From contig NZ_JAGGLD010000003.1 in the NCBI RefSeq assembly GCF_017874255.1, forward strand, positions 62,001-126,000: a stretch of 64,000 nt of DNA, read 5' to 3'. The notes under the pieces were generated by a model. The model had not been told where the DNA came from. It searched no databases and saw only the letters and a list, made by a program, of their open reading frames with translations. The DNA comes from Paenibacillus shirakamiensis (GTDB lineage: Bacteria > Bacillota > Bacilli > Paenibacillales > Paenibacillaceae). Positions 1-9,356 of the stretch are shown here, piece after piece (within the stretch, counting starts at the first letter, position 1; every line of letters starts with the position of its first letter). Both the position numbers and the translations under genes were made by a program.

Positions 1-394
1 CTGGCCAATAATGCTGCGTATGCCCTACGAGCAGTGTAACCTTAGCCTCAGTCGCCGCAGCCAAAATCTCATTACATTGCTCCAGCGTGAGCGCCATCGG
101 TTTTTCTAGTAAAATATGACAGCCCTTTCCTGCACACCATACTGCACATTCTTTATGCAAAAAGTGAGGCAACGCAATCACTGCAATATCAGGTCGCTCC
201 GTTTCGATCATTTCCTGATAATTCGTAAAGGCCTGTAGATCATACGCTTCAGCCCATACTTCCGCCTTGCTCCGATCGATATCTGCTATAGCTACGGCTT
301 GTAACTCAGGATGAACTTGTATTGCGTCCAGATGATTTTTGGCGATTATGCCTCCACCAATTAAGGCCACCCGATAGCTTGTAGCTTGGGACAC
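1..394 (-). CDS. Gfo/Idh/MocA family NAD(P)-dependent oxidoreductase, C-terminus cut by window edge
   Basis: Only the N-terminal ~131 residues are inside the window; the frame stays open to base 1. I place the start at a GTG (392-394) that begins VSQATSYRVALIGGG, because an AAGGAGG (402-408) lies 7 nt upstream. A nearer ATG at 399 is in another frame and soon meets a stop. The glycine-rich Rossmann segment (ALIGGGIIAKNH) and the EKP motif in LLEKPMALT are hallmarks of the Gfo/Idh/MocA family, which oxidises or epimerises sugars and sugar acids using NAD(P). It starts 12 nt after the last permease gene and so is probably the distal part of the glycan operon. The substrate cannot be told from the sequence. 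Confidence 0.88.
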   Translation of the reverse strand, partial: MSQATSYRVALIGGGIIAKNHLDAIQVHPELQAVAIADIDRSKAEVWAEAYDLQAFTNYQEMIETERPDIAVIALPHFLHKECAVWCAGKGCHILLEKPMALTLEQCNEILAAATEAKVTLLVGHTQHYWP

Positions 395-406
395 CCCATC
401 CCCTCC

Positions 407-1231
407 TTATTTGATCCCTGCCGAATTACTGCCCTGAACGAAATATTTCTCTGCAAAGAGAAAGACTAGCAATATAGGAACTAAGCTCATTAAAGCTGCG
501 GCCACCATGTACTGTTCATTACCAGACCACTGACCAGTCATAGATAAAATCCCGATCGGCAACGTGAAATTCTCTTTGGATGTAAGGAAAATAGCTGGCG
601 ATAGGATCTCATTCCATTTCGTCATGAACGTGAATACCGCAAGCGTTGCAAACGTAGGTTTGCACATCGGAATGAAGATGCGCCAATAAATCTCGAATGG
701 ATTGCAACCATCCAGCTTGGCAGACTCTTCATAATCCTTGGGAATGGCTAGGAAGGCCTGCCGCATTAAAAAAATGCCGAAAGGCTGAGCCAGCCACTCT
801 AAAATCCACAGCGGCGTTAAAGTATCGAGCATCGATAAATTTTTGAAGATAACAAATTGAGGGATGATAAGGACTACAGGCGGAATCATCATCGTTCCGA
901 GCACAACCATAAATAACGTATTTCGAAACGGAAACTGGATTCTAGCAAAAGCGTAAGCCACCATCGAGCAAGATAGCAGTGCACCCACTACAGATACGAG
1001 CGTAACAATTGCACTATTCCAGGTGTACTGGGCAAACGGGCCCATTTTCCAGACTTCACTATAATTGCTCCATTGAATGGGCGTCGGGAACCACTGGGGA
1101 GGGACAGCCGTGTACTGAACGTAGGTCTTCAAAGAGTTAAATAACGTCGTAAGGAACGGCACCAACATGATCAACGAGCTTACGATAATAACGAAATAAC
1201 TAAGCATACTGCGAAATCTTATCCGGCCCAT
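407..1231 (-). CDS. Carbohydrate ABC transporter permease (CUT1, MalG-like)
   Basis: A 274-residue inner-membrane permease with about six hydrophobic segments. The first is near residues 10-30. The cytoplasmic EAA loop, which contacts the ATPase, reads EESAKLDGCNPFEIYWRIFI at about residues 170-190. Length and motif fit the MalG-type half of a CUT1 sugar importer. The ATG at 1229-1231 follows AGGAGGG at a good distance. It lies 30 nt downstream of the partner permease and 12 nt before the oxidoreductase. No ATPase gene is in this cluster, so the importer probably uses a shared MsmX-type ATPase, as is usual in Firmicutes (inference). Confidence 0.92.
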   Translation of the reverse strand: MGRIRFRSMLSYFVIIVSSLIMLVPFLTTLFNSLKTYVQYTAVPPQWFPTPIQWSNYSEVWKMGPFAQYTWNSAIVTLVSVVGALLSCSMVAYAFARIQFPFRNTLFMVVLGTMMIPPVVLIIPQFVIFKNLSMLDTLTPLWILEWLAQPFGIFLMRQAFLAIPKDYEESAKLDGCNPFEIYWRIFIPMCKPTFATLAVFTFMTKWNEILSPAIFLTSKENFTLPIGILSMTGQWSGNEQYMVAAALMSLVPILLVFLFAEKYFVQGSNSAGIK

Positions 1232-1261
1232 GGAATTCCCTCCTCTCTGACAGCCTCTACG

Positions 1262-2224
1262 CTATTCATAGTGCACCCATTTCTTCTGCAGACGGACTTG
1301 GATGACAGTAAGCACGAATAAAATAATGAATAATACCCAAGCAATTGCTGAAGCATAGCCCATACGTAAAAAGGAAAATCCTTCTCGGTACAAGTAGATC
1401 ATCAGGACAAGACTTGAATTGTTAGGACCTCCAGCCGCTGTGGCATCCAGAGCCCCTCCTGTCATCACATAAATCTGTTCAAAGGCTTGGAACGTTGAGA
1501 TCGTACTCAGTACGACCACAAGGAACGTTGTACCAGAAATCAGTGGAACCGTGATATTGATAAATTTCCTCCATGTTCCTGCACCATCAATCTGAGCCGC
1601 TTCATAGACATCGGAGGGAACATTTTGCAGTCCTGCTAGAAAAATCACCATAATATAGCCAATCCCTTTCCAGATGGCAATCAAGACTAGTAAAGGAATC
1701 ACAAGCCTCTCATCTTGCAGCCAACGCTGTGGGTCCAGGCCTAATTTGACCAAAAAAGCATTTGCAAGACCAAATCTTATATTAAAGAACGCATCCGCTA
1801 CATACAAAATTACGGTCCATGAGGAAATGACAGGCAAGAAATGAGCTAAGCGGAATAATTTCAGTCCCTTTAATCGCTGATTGAGCGCAGTCGCCAGCAT
1901 TAAGGCAAATACCGTCTGAAGAGGAACGAACAATACGGCGAAATAAAGCGTATTTCCTAGGGATTTCCAAAATATTGGTTCATGAAACAGCTTCTCGTAA
2001 TTTTGTAATCCTGCCCATTTGGGGGGATTCAGAATGTCATATTCTGAGAAGCTGTAATAAAGCGAGGCCAAGAGTGACCCTAATACAAACACCACAAAAT
2101 GAATAAGATAGGGGGTAACCATAAGCAGACCCCATTTCCCATCTGAACTACGCAATTTCTTTCGGCGCACTGGCCGTGCCGTTTTGGAGCTTGGGGAAGG
2201 ATGGATCACATCGGCGGGTTCCAT
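1262..2224 (-). CDS. Carbohydrate ABC transporter permease (CUT1, MalF-like)
   Basis: A 320-residue permease with a basic cytoplasmic N-terminus (PVRRKKLRS), a first membrane span near residues 35-60 and further spans to the C-terminus. The EAA loop is visible as YEAAQIDGAGTWRKFINITV at about residues 207-226. It is the usual MalF-type partner of the downstream MalG-type permease. The start ATG (2222-2224) is preceded by AAGGTGA 9 nt upstream. It lies 125 nt after the solute-binding protein gene, the standard binding protein-permease-permease order of CUT1 systems. The substrate is likely an oligosaccharide released by the heparinase-like and GH20 enzymes of the same operon (inference). Confidence 0.92.
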   Translation of the reverse strand: MEPADVIHPSPSSKTARPVRRKKLRSSDGKWGLLMVTPYLIHFVVFVLGSLLASLYYSFSEYDILNPPKWAGLQNYEKLFHEPIFWKSLGNTLYFAVLFVPLQTVFALMLATALNQRLKGLKLFRLAHFLPVISSWTVILYVADAFFNIRFGLANAFLVKLGLDPQRWLQDERLVIPLLVLIAIWKGIGYIMVIFLAGLQNVPSDVYEAAQIDGAGTWRKFINITVPLISGTTFLVVVLSTISTFQAFEQIYVMTGGALDATAAGGPNNSSLVLMIYLYREGFSFLRMGYASAIAWVLFIILFVLTVIQVRLQKKWVHYE

Positions 2225-2349
2225 GATTGCTGTTCACCTTCTTCATTTGAATAGTTAGATTCGTCATGTCGTTAATTATGCGCTTTACTTTACGAACACC
2301 TTAAGTCCTGCCCGGGAAGGAAGCAGGACTAACCGGTATGTGGACTTTT

Positions 2350-3675
2350 TTATTTTTTATAGAAACCGTCTAGCACCTCTTGAACTTCTTTGTTGGCTCC
2401 AGCAATGGCGGCATCTACCGTTGTCTCGCCATTAAAAGCTCGGTTGATATTATCGTTGAATTTACCCACCCACTCGCTCCATACCGCATTGACATCCAGC
2501 GTTCCAGCAAATGCAAAGCTATCAAGGAATGCTTTCTTATTCGCAGGTTTGCCGTTGAGAAAATCTGCGGAATTAGCCACGGATTTCTTCACGGGTACAG
2601 CTTCACCCAGAGAAGCCCATTCTTTCTGAGCTTCAGCATCTGTTGCCCAGTACTTCACCCATTCCCAAGCGGCATCGCCTAACTTCCCTTCAGACTTCTT
2701 GTTAATCACCCAAGAGTTCGCGATAACCGGGGAGAATCGTTTGCCATCTGGACCCTTCGGAAGCACGGTAACGTCATAATTCAGTCCTGCGTTGTTGGCA
2801 TCAATGGTCCGTGCGTAGATCCCGATTCTCATCGCCGCAGCTTTACTTGGAAAAGGAGCCATATTACTTTGGAAGCTCTTTAAATCCGCAGGAGTAGGAA
2901 GCAAATGACGCTTCATTCCATCCACAATCCAGTCTAGCGCTTTCTTATTCTCGGGTGATTGAACAGTGGATTTTGTTAGACTAGCATCGAGTACATCGCC
3001 GCCGAACGCTTTGATAACGGGCATCCAGCCCTCTGTGACACTAAAGAAAGTAAGGCCATATTGCTTCACTTTTTTTCCGTCAAATGCCGCATCTGAGGCA
3101 TATTTCCCATTGGCATCCAATGTCAATTTGGCGGCCGCCGCCTTAAGATCATCGTAGGTCCAACTATCTGTAGGGTAAGCAACTTTGGCGGCATCGAACA
3201 TATCTTTGTTGTAATACAGCACTCCAATCTGAATCCCTTGAGGTACTCCCCAATATTTTCCGTTCTTATCTTTATTGAAATCCAGACCGTAGTAATCATC
3301 ATGCTTCAAGTCTTTGCTAATCGAAGCGGTTAGATCTTTGAGTGCACCACGTTCTGCATATTTAGGAACTAGCACACCATCGGACAACCAGACATCGGGT
3401 GCATTACCTGCCGCAATTTGAGTATCTAACTTCTGGAAGAATTGTCCGTAAGGAGAGGATTCTGGTTTCACCTTGATGTTTGGATGAGTGGATTCGAATT
3501 TTTTGACAAGTTCCTGCATTTTTGCGTCGGTTTGAGCAGATGAATAATAGCCAAGTCTTAACTCAACCTTGTCATCTGAGTTTTTATTGCCACTGTTACA
3601 CGCGGACAGTACAACAGAGGTCAGCAGTACTGCCGATATAAGCCCTGCACATCTTTTGAATGCCTGATTGTTCAT
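2350..3675 (-). CDS. Extracellular sugar-binding lipoprotein of ABC importer
   Basis: A family 1 solute-binding protein of about 441 residues. I choose the ATG at 3673-3675 (MNNQAFKR) because AAGGGGG sits just upstream; an in-frame ATG at 3681 would overlap that site. The signal peptide ends in a lipobox (VVLSAC) with Cys26 as lipidation site, so the protein should be anchored to the outer face of the membrane. The mature part (VELRLGYYSSAQTDAKMQEL, then DVWLSDGVL, then YYNKDMFDAA) follows the typical layout of CUT1 binding proteins. The two permease genes follow directly. The ligand is unknown; the context suggests oligosaccharides from a polysaccharide attacked by the neighbouring lyase and hexosaminidase. 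Confidence 0.92.
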   Translation of the reverse strand: MNNQAFKRCAGLISAVLLTSVVLSACNSGNKNSDDKVELRLGYYSSAQTDAKMQELVKKFESTHPNIKVKPESSPYGQFFQKLDTQIAAGNAPDVWLSDGVLVPKYAERGALKDLTASISKDLKHDDYYGLDFNKDKNGKYWGVPQGIQIGVLYYNKDMFDAAKVAYPTDSWTYDDLKAAAAKLTLDANGKYASDAAFDGKKVKQYGLTFFSVTEGWMPVIKAFGGDVLDASLTKSTVQSPENKKALDWIVDGMKRHLLPTPADLKSFQSNMAPFPSKAAAMRIGIYARTIDANNAGLNYDVTVLPKGPDGKRFSPVIANSWVINKKSEGKLGDAAWEWVKYWATDAEAQKEWASLGEAVPVKKSVANSADFLNGKPANKKAFLDSFAFAGTLDVNAVWSEWVGKFNDNINRAFNGETTVDAAIAGANKEVQEVLDGFYKK

Positions 3676-3736
3676 GAACATCCCCCTTAAAATAATCGAT
3701 CGATCCATTCCCTTAATTACTGTGGACAACACCACA

Positions 3737-5635
3737 TCAAATGAGATGTGCAGTTACAATTCTCTTATATTCGTTATTACGTCCAAGTAATGAGTGTCCT
3801 TCTTTAGTTAGCGTCCAGTATTTCAATCTTTCTTCTTCTAACTCTTCCAACGTATCTATATCGCCCTTCAAAAAAGACTGTAGACGATACATGCTGGTCT
3901 CGATGCGAGAGAGTAGCCCGCCATATCTCAGGTCTAATACCTCCCAACCAAAAGGTCTATACCAGGTATGCCATAACGATCGGTGGCGAATTCGAAGTTC
4001 TTCCACAGCTTGCGTTAATAGTGGTAAGGCCTTCTGCTCCACCTCCTCTAATTGCATGCGCTTCCCCTCCCTGTAACTTTGCTGTATATGAAGTCCAAGT
4101 CCTGCCTTGATGGAGAGTACTAAGGCCAGCTGTTGATAGAACGATAGCAACGATGACCACGTTCCTTCTTTAGCTATGGACTGTGCTTCTGATGCTAGCT
4201 GCTGATAATACTCAGGCAATGCGGGGACGTCTAATTGATGATCAAATAATCCAATGAAAGGGTCCGACCACAATATATATTTAGATGGATTATCCGGCTC
4301 TAATCGGTGCGGATTCGCACCTGGTGGACAATCCAATCGTCCTAGCGTTAAGAAAGCATCCCAATCCCCACCCGTACAGGTCTGAAAACGTTGTGCCAGT
4401 TGATCATCTTGCATCTCAGCATGATAGGCATGTTCTGCAAAAAGCTGTAACCCCGGAAGAGCCGTAATCATGGGCGTCTCTGCACCATCATCCAGCCAAA
4501 TCGTAGCTAATACTTCCTGCACGCCCTTCTTCTTACATGAATTTAGGGCTGCATGCGTACTTAAAAAAGACTTGGTATAGTGCGGGGCAATTCCTGCAAA
4601 GGTCCATACGCCTCCAGCAAAAATAGTTCCAGGTGCGAGTTCATCATGCCGATCCAAGTAATCTTCGTAGAAGGCCTCATCTTCATGGTAGTAATCCCAA
4701 TAGACGAGCTGAACTCCTTCAGGAATATGCGCAGCAACTTCGGGAGGGATAGCCCCTTCGAGGTCGTAGTATTCACCCGTTGTAGACCCTAACCTAAAAT
4801 ACATATCACTCCAGATAATAGGCTTCAGTCCCAATGATTCAGTAATATTTAATACTTGCTGTAAATGCCGATTCATGAGTTCAAATCGATTCTGATATCC
4901 GTAATTCTCCAAGTAGCGACCTAGCCCAAGACCGTGGGCTTCATCCATACCGATATGAATTCTTCGGCTGCGCACGGGCCGCTGGGCCGCTTCAATCATC
5001 TGCCGAATCCATGCATAGGTGGGTTCTTCACCGATAATAAGTACATCTGCGGTATCTTTGAGCGTAGAAGCCGTGTCCCAGCGGAGGAAGGTGGCTAGGT
5101 GAGCCAGCGTCTGGATGCAAGGGATGAGTTCAATGCCTAGCTTATCTGCATAATCATCGAAACCCTTAATCTCATCTTCGCTATATCTGCCCCTCATATA
5201 GCCAAAATAAGGTTGGCTCTCTATGGTATACGTGTCTTCGGTATATAACATGAACGTATCAAAACCCATAATAGCTGTCATTTCTAGAAATTGTTCTACA
5301 CTTTCCTTTGTAAGAACGGCATTTCGGGATACATCCAACATGCACCCTAAGGTGCGGAACTGAGGGGTCTCCGTTAATGTACGCCTTGTTATTCCTTCTT
5401 TAATGTGTTGAATAAGCAATCCTAGTCCTCGGAAGAAATGAACCCGCTTGCCTCCGTATCGTATGACATGGCGCTGATCTTCAGAACCTACAGATACTTC
5501 CACCAAGTCCTCTTTTACATAAATGACTTGGACTTCTTGCCCTTGATCGGTCTGTTCGAATTCAAGCCGCTGTTCGAGCAGGCCTATTCCTTCAATCAAT
5601 CCTTCAACATCTCCTATAAATTGAATAGCTATCAC
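3737..5635 (-). CDS. Glycoside hydrolase family 20 (beta-N-acetylhexosaminidase-like)
   Basis: About 632 residues. The start is most likely the GTG at 5633-5635 (VIAIQFIGDVEG), with GGAGG 12 nt upstream; the frame stays open upstream but there overlaps the lyase gene. The core matches a GH20 barrel: TLGCMLDVSRNAV, DTFMLYTEDTY, then IHIGMDEAHGLGLGRYL, whose Asp-Glu pair is the catalytic dyad in GH20 enzymes (substrate-assisted retaining mechanism). There is no signal peptide, so it should act in the cytoplasm on imported oligosaccharides. It lies between the heparinase-like lyase (19 nt gap) and the binding lipoprotein (61 nt gap). This supports a pathway for a glycan carrying GlcNAc or GalNAc. 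Confidence 0.85.
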   Translation of the reverse strand: MIAIQFIGDVEGLIEGIGLLEQRLEFEQTDQGQEVQVIYVKEDLVEVSVGSEDQRHVIRYGGKRVHFFRGLGLLIQHIKEGITRRTLTETPQFRTLGCMLDVSRNAVLTKESVEQFLEMTAIMGFDTFMLYTEDTYTIESQPYFGYMRGRYSEDEIKGFDDYADKLGIELIPCIQTLAHLATFLRWDTASTLKDTADVLIIGEEPTYAWIRQMIEAAQRPVRSRRIHIGMDEAHGLGLGRYLENYGYQNRFELMNRHLQQVLNITESLGLKPIIWSDMYFRLGSTTGEYYDLEGAIPPEVAAHIPEGVQLVYWDYYHEDEAFYEDYLDRHDELAPGTIFAGGVWTFAGIAPHYTKSFLSTHAALNSCKKKGVQEVLATIWLDDGAETPMITALPGLQLFAEHAYHAEMQDDQLAQRFQTCTGGDWDAFLTLGRLDCPPGANPHRLEPDNPSKYILWSDPFIGLFDHQLDVPALPEYYQQLASEAQSIAKEGTWSSLLSFYQQLALVLSIKAGLGLHIQQSYREGKRMQLEEVEQKALPLLTQAVEELRIRHRSLWHTWYRPFGWEVLDLRYGGLLSRIETSMYRLQSFLKGDIDTLEELEEERLKYWTLTKEGHSLLGRNNEYKRIVTAHLI

Positions 5636-5654
5636 GTGGCTCCCTCGCCTCCTT

Positions 5655-7712
5655 TCAGATTTTAAGAGTCCAGCTCTCTGATTTCTTTCCAACATCTTGT
5701 CTCGCTAACAATACGGTTCCACTTCGATGTACACCCGCAAATTGATATCCTTTTGGGCCTTGATGGGACAGCAAGAGGGTATCCGTAACGACTCCATGCT
5801 GAATCTCAATTACAGTAGCTTTGTCAGACGTCACTTCTTTTCCATAACTATCTAGACAAGAGGTCTCCTTAAAATAAAGCTTCGTATGTTCATTTGGACG
5901 TTCCGGATACAGCAAAGTAATGAACTGCGTTATTCCCCGTCCGCTCTGACTGAGGACCGCCTTTACAGCAGGAGATTTCTCATTGTAATGGCGTGACACC
6001 CAAGAAGGCTCAAATGCCATACCGACCGGTCTAAGACTAAAAATTCTTAGGGAAGGGTCACAAATCGATGCCTTCTCGGACGTGGCGATGAGCTCATGCC
6101 GATCTTGGTTCTCAGTCAGCGTTAAACCTTCAGCAAAATGCAAAGGTAGTTCATAATGATGCGCATCCTTGGACAAGCATGTATCAATCACAATCCAATA
6201 ACTTGGTTTCACAAATACAATTTGTCGTTTGACTTGAACGGGGCTCTCTAGCTTCCAATAGCCATCATGCGAAGCCTCTGCATAGTCATAGCTGACATGA
6301 CTGCGCCAGAAGGCACCTATGGGATTGGCTTCATCCTTCCAATTCCAAGAATCCACGTAATTAGACATAGCCTTCCTGTCTACATGCAACGTGTTATGCT
6401 GCCAAGAAGTTTTGAAGTAGTGTCTCATTTCATTCTCCATGTAAGTGTATCTTCCAGGATCAATTAGAAATTCCTGACCGTATGCACTAAGACTAATGTG
6501 CAGGACATCATCATGACCATGAGCACGAATCACATCCATATGCCCTGCATCGAAGAGTAAGTATTTGGCATCCGAAGACCAGTCACTACGCATGAAAGCG
6601 TAACCACTATCTTCTAAGTAAATGGAAGCTACGGCAGGAGCTATAGCTGGTAGTTCATCATAATTCCGCCATCCCGTAGCACCGAAGTACCACAGTCCAT
6701 CATAATCAAGGGTTGGATACGCCTGACTCTTCAGATCTCCACGCTGGAACAGTACGGCACCTCGCGCAAGAACATCTCTAACATCCGTGCCATCGCTATC
6801 CCCCAGCATAGGCTGCGTCCCATTAGGCTGAATAAAGGCAAGCGTTGCAGAATACATACGGTTCAATGTATCAGCCACCTCCGCAGGTAGATCCATGTGA
6901 TTGCGTTGGCATAGAGCTAAAGATTCGAATAAGCAATGGAGCACTTCATGGTGATACATTGTGCATTGTTCATTATGCATCCCATCAGGGAAGACTTGGA
7001 TCTTCGCCATATCAGTCAGGCGTGCTATAGCCGTCTTAAGCCAAGCTTGCGATTGTTCCAGATCAGAAAACAGTAAGGCTAACTGCAATAAACCATTCGT
7101 CTCTAAATACCCCCAGTTACTTTGTGCATCATGCACTGTGTATGCGCGGCTAAGATATACTCCGTGAAGTTGCACGCTAGAGCGGAATAACTGCTCCTCC
7201 TCTTCCCCCCATGCCTCCGACGACCTTATGCAGTAATATCCTTTAAGCCAGTGCGTGATTCGGATGCCGCTATCAAGCTTCCTCCATGTATCCTTGACGT
7301 TAAAAGCACGAGTAGCACTAGACTCTAGTTCCTCTTCTGTAAGTGCATTACTCTGAATCCAATCTTTCATCAGCCGAATATATCCCGCCGCATAACTCTC
7401 ATCACCTGTCAGCCAATAGGCCTGCCCCAGCTCACCCATATAACGCGCTCGATTTAACATGACAAGCCATTCTAGGTCCTCATTGTGTCGATAATTCCAA
7501 TCTACTGTATTAACAAAGGTTACGGGATCTGTGCAACGTTCCATATCCCAGCGATGGGTGAAGATAAATGTCAGTTCAAGCGCCAGATCTGCACGGTGTA
7601 GTACTTCTTTCACTTCATCTGGCCAGTGCTTAAGCGCTGTAGTGACAATAAACTCACGATCTGCTTCATTCCAAAAAAAAGTGTTGGGTCTATGCTTAAT
7701 GTGTGCGTTCAT
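5655..7712 (-). CDS. Heparinase II/III family polysaccharide lyase-like protein
   Basis: 685 residues: an N-terminal alpha-helical toroid (about 1-330) and a C-terminal beta-sandwich (about 360-685), the layout of heparinase II/III-type lyases. Visible family segments include HNEDLEWLVMLNR, the helical stretch with WGYLETNGLLQLALLF, and VIRAHGHDDVLHISLSAYG followed by FLIDPGRYTY. Lyases of this fold cleave uronic-acid linkages by beta-elimination. No signal peptide is seen, so it probably acts on imported oligosaccharides. Its ATG overlaps the stop of sdaAA (ATGA, 7709-7712), which points to translational coupling. The precise substrate (glycosaminoglycan, alginate-like or exopolysaccharide) is undetermined. 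Confidence 0.85.
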   Translation of the reverse strand: MNAHIKHRPNTFFWNEADREFIVTTALKHWPDEVKEVLHRADLALELTFIFTHRWDMERCTDPVTFVNTVDWNYRHNEDLEWLVMLNRARYMGELGQAYWLTGDESYAAGYIRLMKDWIQSNALTEEELESSATRAFNVKDTWRKLDSGIRITHWLKGYYCIRSSEAWGEEEEQLFRSSVQLHGVYLSRAYTVHDAQSNWGYLETNGLLQLALLFSDLEQSQAWLKTAIARLTDMAKIQVFPDGMHNEQCTMYHHEVLHCLFESLALCQRNHMDLPAEVADTLNRMYSATLAFIQPNGTQPMLGDSDGTDVRDVLARGAVLFQRGDLKSQAYPTLDYDGLWYFGATGWRNYDELPAIAPAVASIYLEDSGYAFMRSDWSSDAKYLLFDAGHMDVIRAHGHDDVLHISLSAYGQEFLIDPGRYTYMENEMRHYFKTSWQHNTLHVDRKAMSNYVDSWNWKDEANPIGAFWRSHVSYDYAEASHDGYWKLESPVQVKRQIVFVKPSYWIVIDTCLSKDAHHYELPLHFAEGLTLTENQDRHELIATSEKASICDPSLRIFSLRPVGMAFEPSWVSRHYNEKSPAVKAVLSQSGRGITQFITLLYPERPNEHTKLYFKETSCLDSYGKEVTSDKATVIEIQHGVVTDTLLLSHQGPKGYQFAGVHRSGTVLLARQDVGKKSESWTLKI

Positions 7713-8638
7713 GCTGTGGAATCCTCCTCTCGCTCACTCCCTACTGCCCTAGGTGAGGGAGAATTTATGCCAAATAGGCGCTCTTTAATTTGTCTACCTG
7801 TTGGAGTGTCCGCCAATCCACCCAGTGCGGTTTCTTTTAATGTGCTGGGCATCGCCTGACCTACGCGGTACATAGCGGATACCACTTCATCCGCTGGAAT
7901 CACAGTGACTACCCCCGCCAAAGCTAAATCTGCAGCTACATAAGCATTCGCTGTACCCATCGCATTACGCATAACACAAGGCACTTCTACTAAGCCGGCC
8001 ACAGGATCACATACCAAACCTAATGTATTCTTGAGTGCAATGGCTGCAGCATGTGAGGACTGTTCTGGCGTTCCCCCCGCCATCTCCACGATAGCAGCAG
8101 CGGCCATAGCTGAAGCCGATCCGACTTCGGCTTGACACCCACCCGCGGCGCCTGAGATGAATGATTGATTCGCAATGACAAAACCAATCGCACCTGAGGT
8201 GAACAAGAACCGCACCATCTGTTCCCGGGTTGCGCCAAGCGATGGAGCAAGACCGAATAGACATCCCGGGATGACTCCGCAAGCGCCAGCCGTTGGAGTA
8301 GCGACGATGGTGCCCATAGCTGCATTCACTTCATTGGTTGCAATCGCTCTACTTACAGCCTCAAGCATGGCCGTACCTGATATGGTGTTGCCTCGCTGCA
8401 TATAGCCATGTAGACGTTTGCCTTGGCCTCCCGTCAGCCCACTGCGAGATTGTATATCTTCATGCAGCCCACGCTCCACCGCTTGTTCCATAGTGTTCAA
8501 ATGTTCTTCCATTCGAACCATGACTGCTTCTCTTGTGCAGTCTGAGACGGACATTTCTTCCTGGATCATAATTTCCGAGATTGGCAATTCCTCTTGTAAG
8601 GCTAACTCCACCAATTGCTGAATCGTCTTGAATCTCAT
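7709..8638 (-). CDS. sdaAA: L-serine dehydratase, iron-sulfur dependent, alpha subunit
   Basis: 309 residues from the ATG at 8636-8638 (MRFKTIQQLVEL), with GGAGGAGG 6 nt upstream. It matches the alpha subunit of Firmicute-type [4Fe-4S] L-serine ammonia-lyase, which converts L-serine to pyruvate and ammonia. Visible family features are ISEIMIQEEMS, the glycine-rich AGACGVIPGCLFGLAPSLGA and the cysteine-containing GLVCDPVAGLVEVPCVMRNA; these cysteines are candidate cluster ligands. It lies 52 nt downstream of sdaAB and overlaps the start of the heparinase-like gene. Placement inside a glycan operon is unusual and suggests serine or a serine-like hydroxyamino acid is released during substrate breakdown (inference). 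Confidence 0.93.
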   Translation of the reverse strand: MRFKTIQQLVELALQEELPISEIMIQEEMSVSDCTREAVMVRMEEHLNTMEQAVERGLHEDIQSRSGLTGGQGKRLHGYMQRGNTISGTAMLEAVSRAIATNEVNAAMGTIVATPTAGACGVIPGCLFGLAPSLGATREQMVRFLFTSGAIGFVIANQSFISGAAGGCQAEVGSASAMAAAAIVEMAGGTPEQSSHAAAIALKNTLGLVCDPVAGLVEVPCVMRNAMGTANAYVAADLALAGVVTVIPADEVVSAMYRVGQAMPSTLKETALGGLADTPTGRQIKERLFGINSPSPRAVGSEREEDSTA

Positions 8639-8690
8639 CACATGCCTCCTCCCTCTACACACTGTACTCCGCTGTTATTTTCCATCTCTC

Positions 8691-9356
8691 TTATAGAGGG
8701 GGCGTAATCCGTGCACTCGTAACATGTTCAAATTGTTCAATGTGAGCCAGAATGGAAGGGTCCATCTCTTGATCAGTCTCAATGATTAATAATGCCGACT
8801 GCCCTTTGCCTTGACGCGACATGTGCATGCTCCCGATATTAATGCACTGATCCGCAAGCAACTGCGCTACGGAAGCAATCATTCCGTAATGATCTTCATG
8901 AAAGACGAGCAACGTGGGAGCATCCCCATGCATCTGCACTTCAAAATTATCAATTTCAATAATTTCAATCTTGCCTCCACCAATAGAAATTCCTTTTACA
9001 TCTAATCTTCCCTGCTCATCATGAAGCTTCACCAGCACTGTGTTGGGGTGTTGCTCTGGGTCATCTTCCGTGTGAATGACGATGTCCATCCCCACATCTT
9101 TGGCTATCGTCAAGGCATCTTTGATTCGCGGATCCGATGTATCAAATAAAAGAATGCCTCCTGCAAGTGCTACATCTGTTCCATGTCCTTTATACGTAGT
9201 GGCAAAAGAACCATATAGAACAAATTCAGCACGGGCTGGCTGTCGGCCAAATAAAGCACGAGCCATTCGGCCTATCCTTGCGGCTCCCGCTGTATGCGAA
9301 CTGGAAGGCCCAATCATTGCTGGACCAATGATATCGAACACCGATTTGAATTTCAT
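8691..9356 (-). CDS. sdaAB: L-serine dehydratase, iron-sulfur dependent, beta subunit
   Basis: About 221 residues. I choose the ATG at 9354-9356 (MKFKSVFDIIG), which forms an ATGA overlap with the stop of the upstream aldolase gene and matches the usual family N-terminus; an in-frame ATG at 9368 is possible. The N-terminal domain carries GPAMIGPSSSHTAGAARIGR, the signature of serine dehydratase beta chains. The C-terminal ~75 residues form an ACT-like regulatory domain (LLVFHEDHYGMIASVAQLLA, then INIGSMHMSRQ). It pairs with SdaAA to form the heteromeric Fe-S enzyme. Overlap on one side and a short gap on the other place it firmly in the operon. Confidence 0.92.
   Translation of the reverse strand: MKFKSVFDIIGPAMIGPSSSHTAGAARIGRMARALFGRQPARAEFVLYGSFATTYKGHGTDVALAGGILLFDTSDPRIKDALTIAKDVGMDIVIHTEDDPEQHPNTVLVKLHDEQGRLDVKGISIGGGKIEIIEIDNFEVQMHGDAPTLLVFHEDHYGMIASVAQLLADQCINIGSMHMSRQGKGQSALLIIETDQEMDPSILAHIEQFEHVTSARITPPL

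Noticed and set aside
1782-1970. Short minus-strand frame inside the MalF-like permease
   Set aside because: It lies wholly within a clear permease gene in another frame, without a ribosome binding site or recognisable motif.
8007-8325. Two overlapping minus-strand frames inside sdaAA
   Set aside because: Alternative-frame shadows of sdaAA; the translations show no domain and the real frame is fully conserved.
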